DNA of 64,000 bases, taken from the NCBI GenBank assembly GCA_963691655.1, contig OY829328.1:16260704-16324703 (forward strand), given 5' to 3'. The DNA is from Toxonevra muliebris (Eukaryota > Arthropoda > Insecta > Diptera > Pallopteridae). The notes under the pieces are model-generated. The model saw nothing but the letters and a program-made list of their open reading frames with translations. It made no database searches and was not told where the DNA came from. The position numbers and the translations under genes are program-made. This document shows positions 54,640 to 64,000 of the stretch, piece after piece. How positions within the stretch are numbered: the first letter of the stretch is position 1; every line of letters starts with the position of its first letter.

Positions 54640-57600
54640 TCAAAGCAAAAATTCAAGAAGCAAAAGTTAATATCGTTCATAATATAAAGCTTCAGAAGAA
54701 TAAAAAATTATTTTCAATAGACTAAACAAAATAAATTTAATACAAATTGTTGACATTAAGTTAATTTGCTTTTATTTATTATTGGTATGTAGAAAACTAA
54801 TTGGTGATTCATTCCTAATATTACTTGCATATAAACATATCGACAAACGTCTTGCAAAATAAGGGAAGATAGTTTTTGGTATTGGTCTATTTAATGTGGT
54901 AGTTTTTATGTAAACTTTACTTAAGTTTTTATGTGGGATCATGCAAAAATTGTAATAAATTAAAGAAAGATTATGGCTCAGAAAAAGTTGAATAACTCAG
55001 TCGAATTGGAATACCTCAATAGTTAATACTAAAAAAAATTTATCATTATTCCGTCTTATTTCAGTGGAGCGTTTAACAATGGGAGAAAAGAGATTAGATC
55101 TGTCTTATACTAAAGAAAAAAAAAACAACCAATAAATCATTAAATTATTGCATTATATAGGCTTTGGTTAAGTTTTATAAAAATGATCAGCTAACTAACT
55201 TAAATTTCTCGAAGACTATTTGATCTATACAAAATTTTTAATAAAATATTAAACCATTCAAACACTTTTTATAGTACCACAAGGCAGTGACCAGGGGTGA
55301 CCACCAAAAATATTTTTGGAGCCAAGCAACAACAACAATCACAATAACAACAACAATGAATTTAAGGTACACAATTTTAAAAAGAGCCAAAAGTGCCAAA
55401 TGAGCTTCCGGCTGGTCACCCCTGTTCTAGACCATTGGTTATAAACTCTTCCTCTTTCTACACCTAGTGATGGTTATTGACACAGAAAAAGAGTTGATTT
55501 TAAGACGAATTATTGAATAGACAAATGATATCTACAAGCTAAAATTCAAGTTTCACTCTTGTCTCGCTTTCACTTTGCTGCAAATTTTTGTTGAATTATG
55601 ATAGCATTTCCCTGTTAATGTTAATTCCCATACACACTTGTGTATCTATATAAATGCATGTGTATTCATGCATACAACCACATACATACATATGGAAACA
55701 AAAGTATATATTATTATTTCTATGAATTTTTTCACAAAATTTAAATTTGTATTTTGTTGACTAGGAGTCGACATGCCAACAAGCAATCATATTTTCAAAT
55801 CTATCTTTGCTGATGGCACAATCATATTGTACGTTAATTTAAACTCAAGAACTGTAATAAAATATGTGCAAACTCATTTCAATTTATTAAAGTACAATGG
55901 CTAGAGAATTAAAGTAAATAAATTAAAATTAATTCTATTAAAACATTTAAGCTCTTAATAGATGCTTGCTACACTCTAGAAATAAATAGTGAAATTATAC
56001 TTTAATGTTTCAATGCCAAGCAAATACTATGTCATAATTTCTATACAGCAAATTTTTTTTTTTGTTCAAAGAGAGGAGAGATGAAAGGTAATTAGTAAGA
56101 ACTTGCTAGTACTGACAAATTTTCACCTGTGTCATTCGTTCTTTTGATATTAGTTTTCATTCTAAGTAAAAGTGTTCAACTCAAGAAATTTTCTCGTTTA
56201 TAAATGCACAGCTACTATTTGCAAAAAAGGAGCTATAAGAAACGAGCAAGAAAAAGTTCTGTATAAAAACTGACATCACCTCAAGTATAACGAGACAAAA
56301 TGTTATCAAACCCAAACGGTCTTAATTGGTTACTTATGAAAGAGTCGGCACTCATATTAGAGTATTAAGTCAAATTGTATACATGGTATATAACGGTATA
56401 TCCAGCAAATAGGTTCACCCTCAAATGTAGAGAAACCCCAAAGAACCCAGCTTGAAATTCTTCGACAAAACGAACATACAACATGATCTTCAAATGTTGA
56501 TCATCTCTGAGCAGATCTTTAACCCTAATCTAATTCTAAGATGCACTTAAACCCGCTTTATAGATTATTACTTCAAACTGAAGAACAACTGTATTATTCG
56601 CGGATGAATTATCTTTTTGAGATATTATTTTTGAAATGAAACCACGAAAGGTTTCAAATTGATTTATACAAAATTTATTAGAATGGAAATTAGAAAATAA
56701 AATATGTGGCACAAGACAATAATGATAAGAAAATGATAGAACGGTAGAAGAATAGAATAGTAGAAAAAGGAAAAGAATATAAAGTATAGAAAGTAAAGAA
56801 AAAACGATTTTGGCTTCGATTGAAATTAGGGTAGCCAAATTTTTTATCTAAAAATCATTTAAATTGAACTTGAATTGAATTGAAAAAAAACAGTACAAAT
56901 CAATACCTTTGTGTACATAGAGTTCCGCAAAATGATATTGATTTCAAGATGGAATAACAAAGAAATACTTCACAATTTCTTCCCTTGAAAATGTACAGCT
57001 TAATTTAAAAATAACTTCATTCCAAGCAGCTAGGGAACCTTTTACAATAATCATAAAACATGGCGATCAAGTAAAAGTAAATCACTCATACGACACGTTG
57101 CACTTACTTTATTTCATGTTTTTTTTTTTATTTTGCACACTCACACAACAACAATGTTTGTTTTCTTTTTGTTTCAGGTTTGTGTTTATGGGTTTTGTAA
57201 AGCTCAGCATATTTGGCATATACACATTTATTCAACAAGAACGTAACAACTTTCGGTACGAATTTATATGCTATACAATATGTCAACGAAAATTATGGTT
57301 AAGCAAACACGCCCGCAAAGCAATTACCACAAATTCAACGAAACTTTGAGAAGTGTGTGAAACTTAAGGTGATTGTATTTAGACATTGTTAAAAGTTATT
57401 TATTTCCAGATTAAAGAATTTTCAAATTGCTCGAACACTTTAACATTTTTATTAAGTATTAAGAAGAAATTATCAAAAAATGAGTTCTCAAAGGTATTTG
57501 TGGCAAAAAGAAATTAACATTTGACTTGACTTTTCACAGCACTTAGTATAAATGCAAAAATGTACATGAAAATTTATTTTAATGAAATCTTTTAAATTGC

Positions 57601-58670
57601 TATTTAATATTTATCTTGCACTTAAAATGTTTTATATATTTTTCAAAAATTATTTCGTTTCAGGTCTTGTTCCTGTTTTAATTTTACCATATTCTTTCAT
57701 TAATTAATTACACTTTTACACTTTAACAGCACAGAATTTAAATATTATAAATTTTTAACTCTGATGACATTTCAGTGATGATATTTTCAGTCCCAACATT
57801 GACATACACACTCGCGTATTCATATGAATGCATGTGCGCATACAAACACACAGCTATTCACATACATACATATGGAAGCACGAGTATGTATGTATATATG
57901 GAAGTGTGTAAGGGGGAAAAAATGAATACCGCAAAAGGATATTGCCGTTATTTGTTTGCGATTTAATTCGAATTTGTGTATATGTGCATACTATGTGTTT
58001 GTCTGTGTGTATGTGCGCGCCATATTTGCATATGCACACTCATGCTTAAGTGGTAAACTTTGAAAATCAACGCAAAAAAAAAAATAAATAAAAAAATAAA
58101 ACTAGTTGAAAACGCTGCAAAATATTAAACGAGAAATGTGTAAAAAATGCGAGAGCAAAAAAGTGAAAAACATTGTAGAAAAGCTAGAAGAAAAAAAAGG
58201 AGGAAAATTCAGTGTCTCTTGTTAACAAATATTGACAATTTGCTGCATTCTGTTGAATTAAAGATTAAGAATGCAATTTGTCGTTGTAGTCACAGTTGCA
58301 GTTACAGTCGTCATCACCATTGCTCTCATTGTGAGTAGTTGAAAGGTTGATATTTTTATATTTCCGGCTTGTGGGTTCTTTATTCATTTGATTGTATGTA
58401 TATATGTATTGGATGTATTTTATATATAAATTTATTAATAAAACAAATTTGCATTTCCGCAATTTAATATATCCTGTTTGAGTGTGTTCTGTACACATAC
58501 GTGACACATGTCATGTGTATTTATCGTGGAGTGTGTGAAAATCAGTACATTTATATTTTTTAAACTTTAATGTTAAGTTAAGAGAATATTTAATCAATCC
58601 ATGTCGATTATGAGTACAGTATAGAATCAGTCTGGGGATTTAATCATTGAATTTTGACGGTACCATAGTT
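54640..58670. other. large intron of the Cngl-like gene
   Basis: No exon with S1-S6 or pore-like sequence could be found. It contains a 133-bp hAT-type MITE (55292-55424) and three-copy dispersed-repeat units at 55650-55740 and 57790-57905 (third at 63120-63215). The rest is AT-rich. Confidence 0.5.
55292..55424. mobile_element. 133-bp inverted-repeat MITE with hAT-like ends
   Basis: The ends are CAGGGGTGACCACC and the complement of CAGGGGTGACCAGC, 13 of 14 matching, around CAACAACAACAA-rich sequence. A CAGGGGTG start is common in hAT MITEs, but the flanking 8-mers do not match, so the duplication is lost or the assignment is wrong. Confidence 0.65.
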
Positions 58671-58679
58671 TTCACTGTA

Positions 58680-58870
58680 ATTAAACCTTTAGTGGTAGTA
58701 TAAATCAAGTCCCATTGCTACTAAACGTTTAAGGGTAGTTGGTTTTGATTTGCTCTACCACTAAACGTTTTTTCTCTTTTTATTTTGGTTTTGATTTACT
58801 CTGCCACTAAAAGTTTAGTGGTAATAGAGTGTTACTCACACTGGCACTAAAGTGGTTGGCAAGAGAGATT
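58680..58870 (+). repeat. cluster of CCACTAAACGTTTA / TTTAGTGG repeats
   Basis: Five direct or inverted copies of ACTAAACGTTT, ACTAAAAGTTTAGT or TTTAGTGGTA. They are interleaved with three copies of TTTTGATTTxCTCTxCCACTAAA-like sequence (about 58742 and 58790) and TATAAATCAAGTC. It is not a known element; it could be a decayed hairpin repeat or an array of binding sites. Confidence 0.6.
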
Positions 58871-59014
58871 CAGTGACTAAATCTACGATTTGGATAGAAG
58901 AGACAATTGGTTTTCGAGTAGTTAAAATTCCCAGGAAAATTTCCATTTTTTTTTAATCTTGTTCTTATTTTTTATGTTCTTATTTTATTTTTTATTAGTT
59001 TCTTTTATTTTTTG

Positions 59015-59215
59015 TTGAGGAGGAGGAAACTTCCTTTCACCTGCCCTGCAAATGTCCAGCTCTTGCCAAGCGTAGACACAGAATCTCCAACTATTTTTCA
59101 GCAACCTGGTGGACCTCGAATCTTCTCTCATTTGTATATGTTTATTAAAGCAACAAATTTGGATAAGTCTGTTAAACCAACTAAATGGCTCAACCCTCCT
59201 TCTGCAATATAGCTA
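59015..59215 (+). pseudogene. Jockey/LOA-type retrotransposon 3' coding remnant
   Basis: The plus strand reads EEETSFHLPCKCPALAKRRH, matching the ExEExxxHLLCxCPALAxxRxR tail of RNase H-containing non-LTR elements. A short tail with WLNPPSAI then stop follows. It sits upstream of the R1-clade nest. Confidence 0.5.
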
Positions 59216-59324
59216 ACCTAAAGTTTTTCTGTTATCAGAGATTCAAAAGACTTGGTAGCAAAGGGTAGGGAAACTCTGAGAACAGCCCATATGATAACAC
59301 AACAGGCCGCACTGACCTACGTGT

Positions 59325-59880
59325 GTCCTATTATAGGGCAACCACAGCGAGCATGGGTGCTTTAAACAATATCTGCACAGATTTAAACTTGAAGAAGACC
59401 CGTTCTGCCCGAGCGAACCCGAGGACTCAACACACATAATTTTCCACTGCCTACGCTTCAACAGCATCAGGGAGGAACTAGAGAGAGCACGGTAGCCAAC
59501 TTGACAGCACAGATGTGCGAAACGGTAGAGAAGTGGAATGCAGTATGCAAGATGGCGAAGAGCATTGTGACATTATTAAGGAATGCTGAATCTGCACGTT
59601 AAGCCGAGCGTGCGCAACGAAATATCGCAAATACAGAAGACGACGAGGATGGGTGATGAACAATAAACAATTATTGACACAACACAAATAGATCCAAACG
59701 ACAGAATCAACAAACGAGTAACAGCGTAAAGCTGAACCAGCCCTGCGAAATAATACCAAATGGTAGTCCCGCGGAGAGAGTGGTAGGAGAGGTGGTTTTA
59801 GTCGGTAGGAATCCGACATAACCGTAGAACTGGAGTTCTGCGGTATCTATGAAGATTTCCACCTGCCAACGTACAAAAAA
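59325..59880 (+). pseudogene. R1-clade element 3, 3' fragment (plus strand)
   Basis: The frame resembles the C-terminal end of element 2: GCFKQYLHRFKLEEDPFCP, THIIFHCLRFN and QMCETVEKWNAVCKMA against QMCNTAEKWNATCKVA. Frameshifts and stops are present. Its 3' UTR ends CCTGCCAACGTAC (59862-59874) plus a short A-run. It faces element 2 tail to tail, separated by the CCTAA array. The 5' limit near 59325 is only approximate. Confidence 0.75.
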
Positions 59881-59902
59881 AAAATAAAAGGGCAACCACT
59901 CT

Positions 59903-60011
59903 AACCAAACCTAACTTAACTTAACCTAACCTAACCTAACCTAACCTAACCTAACCTAACCTAACCTAACCTAACCTAACCTAACCTAACCTAACCTAAC
60001 CTAACCTAACC
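59903..60011 (+). repeat. (CCTAA)n array, left block
   Basis: About 20 tandem CCTAA units (complement TTAGG), with a few variants at the left edge (CTTAACTTAACC). TTAGG is the canonical telomere repeat of most insects but not of Drosophila and most other flies. It is followed without gap by the poly(A) end (T-run) of element 2. Confidence 0.93.
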
Positions 60012-62528
60012 TTTTTTTTTTTTTTTTTTTTTTTTTTAACGAGGAGGAAATCATAAAAAGCCACCCAGTCAGTGCGTGACATTCTCACGCTAAAACCACC
60101 TCTCGACCATACGGAACCACCGTTAGGTATTACGTCGGAAGGCCGTAATGAGCTTAGTGCTCAATCGTCAGTATTGGTTTCTGTCCAATTCTGTTCGGTT
60201 TTATCGTCGGTTGACGATATCTGGCTCCATATTTGTAGTATTTGCCGTGCGCTCGACTTTGCGCGCACGTTCTGCATCATACAGAGTGGTCATCATATCT
60301 GCAGCAACCTTGCATGTTGCATTCCATTTTTCCGCTGTGTTACACATCTGTGTCGTCAGATTCCTTTCTGTAGGGGGTCCTCCAAAGGCTTTCTCCAGCT
60401 CATCTCTGTTTTTGTTGAAACGTGGGCATATAAAAAGTATATGCTGCGCGTTCTCCCGTTCCTCTGGGCATCTTGGGCAAAACGGGTCTTCTTCTCCGGT
60501 GTTGATTTTATGCAAGTACTGCTTGAAGCACCCATGGCCACTAAGCAGCTGCGTAATGTGGTAATTCAGTTCACCATGTCTGCGTGATATCCACTCTTCT
60601 ATATCCGTAATGAGATTGTAGGTCCATCGACCCTTCTCGGATGACTCCCATCTTCGCTGCCATTCCATGATGGTACGCTGTCTTTCTTCTCTTCTTATGG
60701 CTTCGATTGATTTTGTGTCACGGCCATATAACCGCTTCATCTCTTGTGCCTGTAAATCTATGGGCACCTTACTTGCTATGACACAAATAGCATCGTCCGA
60801 TACTGTGCGATACGCGCTAGCAACCCTCAGGGCACTGAGCCTATATATCGCACGGATATCCTTCTGGTGTGTTTTCTTGCTGTCCGCCCAGATAGGTGCT
60901 GCATACAAGATTACTGACGTAGTAACCGTTGAAAGCAGCCGGCGCCTGCCCTCACGCGGGCCTCCTATATTCGGCATGATGCGTGTTAATGCGCTGTTTA
61001 TTCGTGCTGCTTTTCCACTAGCAGCTTTCAGGTGATCCTTGAACGTCATTCTAGAATCTATAAGTACTCCTAAGTACTTAATGTGTGGACACGAGGTGAT
61101 GTTATGATCACCAACCGTGATGACCAGCTCTGCACGTGCTCTTCTGGTACTCAATACCACGACTTCCGTCTTCTGCTCCGCCAAATCCAGCTTCGAGTTG
61201 TACAGCCATCTTCTCACTCTTGAGATGACATCGTTACATATAGCCTGTAGCGAGTCCAGGTTCTTGGCTACTGCCACTATCGCGATGTCGTCTGCATATC
61301 CTAAGATTGTTGTATCCTCCGGGAGATCCAATTCGAGGATGCCGTCATACATTGCGTTCCATAGTGTTGGGCCGAGAACGGAGCCCTGCGGAACGCCTCC
61401 TTTGACACGATACTGCTTCACGCCGTCATCAGTATCGTACATTAAAATTCTGTTGTCGAAGTAGTTTGCGATTATTTGCAACAGGTATTCCGGTACTTCG
61501 AATCCTCTCAGTGCGCTCATAATCTGAGGCCAGTTCGCCGAATTGAAGGCATTTTTGATGTCCAACGTCACTACGGCGCAGTACTTCTTCTTGCCGTTTC
61601 CCCATTGGTTGCCGCTGGTGGCCTCGCGTGCAATATTCATCACCGTTTGTATTGCGTCGACCGTGGATCGTCCTCTTCTGAATCCAAACTGTCGTGCTGA
61701 TAGCCCTCCTGGCTTTTCAAGCCACTCCTGGAGCCTGTCCCCTATAATGCGTTCGAGAACTTTGCCCAGTGTATCCAGCATGCATAACGGGCGGTAGGAT
61801 GCCGGTTCATCCGGCGGCTTCTTTGGTTTTAGTAGGAGGACTAACCGCTGTCGCTTCCATGTGTCTGGAAAAACTCCTTCTGTCAAGCATGCACTGAAAA
61901 GCTTCGCGAACACCTCCGGTGTAGCTTTGATCGCCGCCTTGAGCGCAACGTTGAGGATGCCATCCAGTCCTGGGGCCTTGTTATCCGCAATCTTACGTAG
62001 CGTTGCCAGCACCTCGCTGGCGGTGACTTCTAGTGCTTGCACGCACTTATGTTGTCGTGGTGCAAGTTCTTCCTGGGGGGGAAAGAGTGTGGTCACCACT
62101 TTTCGCATCAGTGTGGGGCAAGTGGGCTGTGGGGCCCTTAACCCTCTGACCTTCCTCATAACCGTTGTATATGCCATCCCCCATGGATCAGTTTCTGCGC
62201 TGTCGCGTAACTGTTTAAAACAGATGTTTTTGCTGTCTCTGATGGCCTTCTTGAGCTCGATTCTACAAACTTTATATTCGAGCTGCAGGGCTTCCCACGC
62301 GGGAAGAGAGCGAGCTCTCTGCGCTTTCCTGCGTGCTTGATGGCATTTCTTCCTGGCTGCCGCTATCTCCTCATTCCACCAGTACACTGGTCTTCTGATC
62401 AAGACTGCACGTCTTCGGGGCATCGCAGCATCGCACGCTCTGGAAAGTGCTGCGATGGTATGCACTGCCATGTCTGCAGCTGGTTTGGTCTGGAACATTG
62501 CATCTCTCCAAGCTATGTTGAACGTGAA
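60012..62528 (-). mobile_element. R1-clade non-LTR retrotransposon (element 2), 5'-truncated inside (CCTAA)n
   Basis: Minus strand. It has a 26-nt poly(A) tail (T-run 60012-60037) and a 3' UTR sharing AACGAGGAGxAA, AAAAGCC and CACCGTTAGGTATT with element 1. Its single long open ORF2 frame runs right up to the 5' junction (about 62528), where it abuts CCTAACCTAA. Both flanks are CCTAA repeat. It has lost the endonuclease and ORF1, as expected from incomplete reverse transcription. Confidence 0.9.
60201..62526 (-). CDS. R1-clade ORF2 fragment: reverse transcriptase and Cys-tail
   Basis: Open from the truncation point (FTFNIAWRDAMFQTKPAAD) to a stop at 60201; the annotated ATG at 62498 is internal, not a real start. 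The reverse transcriptase motifs are DNKAPGLDGILN, SYRPLCMLDTLGKVLERIIG, QFGFRRGRSTVDA, VTLDIKNAFNSANW, GGVPQGSVLGPTLWN and GYADDIAIV near residue 398 counted from 62498. The Cys-tail is CPRCPEERENAQHILFIC. The frame has no stop over about 770 codons, so the insertion is recent. It is clearly related to, but not the same as, ORF2 of element 1. Confidence 0.92.
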
Positions 62529-62609
62529 CCTAACCTAACCTAACCTAACCTAACCTAACCCAACCTAACCTAACCTAACCTAACCTAATATAATCTAACC
62601 TAACCGACC
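62527..62609 (+). repeat. (CCTAA)n array, middle block
   Basis: About 16 CCTAA units with variants (CCCAA, TAATATAATCTAACC). It lies between the 5' junction of element 2 and the next poly-T run. Confidence 0.9.
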
Positions 62610-62645
62610 TTTTTTTTTTTTTTTTTTTTTTTGTACGTTGGCAGG
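62610..62645 (-). mobile_element. minimal 3' end of an R1-clade element (13 bp plus poly-A)
   Basis: A 23-nt T-run (62610-62632) is followed by GTACGTTGGCAGG, the exact complement of CCTGCCAACGTAC that ends element 3 at 59862-59874. It is therefore an extremely 5'-truncated insertion, again within CCTAA repeats. Confidence 0.7.
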
Positions 62646-62727
62646 TTAACCTAACCCAACCTAACCTAACCTAACCTTACCTAATCTAACCTTACCTAAT
62701 CTAACCTAACCTAACCTAACCTAACCA
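62646..62727 (+). repeat. (CCTAA)n array, right block
   Basis: Tandem CCTAA with variants (CTTACCTAATCTAAC). It ends at CCAATTTTGAATC. Confidence 0.88.
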
Positions 62728-64000
62728 ATTTTGAATCAAAAAATCTTCAAAATCTACTAGCTTTCTTTAGGTAATCCTAACCCCTTTGTTCAATAATATA
62801 AAATAACCATTACTCTCGCAAACAACTAATTCAAATTTACGCCCAATGGAATTTATCTAAGAAGTAGAAACATTATGAATTGCTGCTCTAATCGGGTTTT
62901 GAGTCCAGAGACTCCGAATACCAATTTTCAATAAATATCTATGTTTTCTAAATCCATCATTTTGCTTTTATCACTTTGGATTTTCGAATTCTGACTTCTC
63001 AGGAGAATTGTTCATTATGAGCTGTAGTTAAAACTTCAAAGAAATTTATGCTTTTCTTTTCCTCACTTCACTGACATTTCAGTAAATTATATTTGATTGT
63101 GTCCTCACTTCACTGTTTATAATTTTACATACACACTTGCCAATCCATATGAATACACGTGTACTCAAATACAATCACATACATACATATGGAAACTCAA
63201 GGATATATCATTATTTTTAGTCACTTAATTATGAAATAGTAATTCATATTGTGTTTACTTTCAGGCCATTCCACTTGAATTACCAGTTCATAATTCACTA
63301 AGACTTAAAACTTACTCCAAATAGATATTTAGAAGCAGAAAATATTCGAAATCTTTAAGCTCTTCTTTCTTTATAAACTTTTAGAACATTTCCTTAATAA
63401 AATACATAAAATAACCATTACTTTTCATAAATAACTAAATCAAATTTACGCACAATGAATCCAATGTAGGAAATAGAAACTTTATTTTACAATGAAACTT
63501 AAATTAATGTGGCAACATTAATATAATTTTCAACAAGGATCATAATTTAAATAAACTCGTATTTAATAAACTCAAAATAATGAAATAATCTAGTGGAAAA
63601 AATAATGAATGAGAAGAAAAATACTACAATTGTGCGTAAAAAGCTATTAAGCATATATTTTTTTTGTTTTTTTTTTTTTTTTGGCTAAAACTGTGATAAA
63701 TTGATAAAAAAAAAATTTCCTTTGGGGGAAAAAACTGTAACCTACAAAAAAAAAGGAAAAAACAAAACTAAAATTTTTATGGGAGAAGTTTCTCAGTCAC
63801 TTCACCCATAATTTCACCGCTCATACAAAATTGAATATGTCCAATTATATAAAAGTTTCATTATTTTGCATGTTTGAGAGATGCCACACTGTATTTTAAA
63901 TCTTATCGTTTCTACCTTTTTTTTTTGTTTTTAGACATTTTTTAATTGAAATTATAGTTATACATAGAGCGATCTCCTAAACGTTTTTTTCTTTTTTCTC
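62728..64000. repeat. AT-rich DNA with a diverged two-copy segment about 605 bp apart
   Basis: AAATAACCATTACT, TCAAATTTACGC.CAATG and TAGAAAC.TTAT at 62800-62875 recur in the same order at 63400-63485, as do flanking CTT(T)AG/AAATCTT motifs. A third dispersed unit with ACATACATACATATGGAAAC lies between them (63120-63215). No gene is recognised. If the Cngl-like gene extends this far, this is intron. Confidence 0.5.

Noticed and set aside
60072..62543. Plus-strand open frames of 68-171 codons opposite element 2
   Set aside because: Antisense shadows of a confirmed reverse-transcriptase frame.
59903..62727. A true chromosome end
   Set aside because: The CCTAA blocks are short, variant-containing and lie between unique sequence and a host gene intron; this is an interstitial array.

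Overview
This is a window of AT-rich insect nuclear DNA, most likely from a higher fly (Diptera, Brachycera). A tephritid-type genome is my guess, but the species cannot be fixed from the sequence. The evidence is large introns with GT-AG splice sites, two fly-like protein-coding genes, and a dense population of Tc1/mariner, piggyBac, hAT and R1-clade elements with tRNA-derived SINEs. No bacterial features are present.

Host genes. (1) A minus-strand coding exon at 3171-3407 encodes a 79-residue N-terminus that runs into a calponin-homology domain. It best matches the filamin-type protein Jitterbug (jbug); the rest of the gene lies off the left edge. A good initiator motif and a TGACGTCA site lie upstream. 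(2) The minus-strand 3' half of a cyclic-nucleotide-gated channel gene (Cngl-like) occupies 33754-54629 as seven consecutive exons: C-linker, three exons of cyclic-nucleotide-binding domain, a glutamine-rich exon, a Ser/Arg/Pro-rich exon, and a terminal coiled-coil exon with its stop codon. Intron phases agree at all six junctions. Its transmembrane exons lie to the right of the window.

Layout. 1-840 is a mariner remnant. 2053-2768 is a TTAA-flanked MITE. 3171-4100 is the jbug 5' end. 5130-6853 is a reverse-transcriptase remnant interrupted by a rearranged Tc1-like element. 9167-11163 is a TTAA MITE split by a DD37D Tc1/mariner element. 11330-11760 is a non-LTR RNase H remnant. 12683-15642 is a piggyBac element containing a SINE that itself contains a hAT-like insert. 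20000-21823 is a second, inverted copy of the first TTAA MITE with two nested inserts. 24060-26712 is a hAT-like element with a nested internally deleted mariner. 27010-27378 is a long hairpin. 31006-31740 is a 12-bp minisatellite. 33754-54629 is the channel gene; its 16-kb intron carries a hAT element, a near-complete R1-clade retrotransposon inserted in a mariner, and SINEs. 59015-62730 is a nest of R1-clade elements embedded in (CCTAA)n, the insect telomere-type repeat. 62730-64000 holds a diverged duplicated segment.

The two host genes have no visible functional link. The main biology is layered transposition. Several insertions can be reconstructed base by base because target-site duplications survive, and in one case an empty-site copy lies in the same window.
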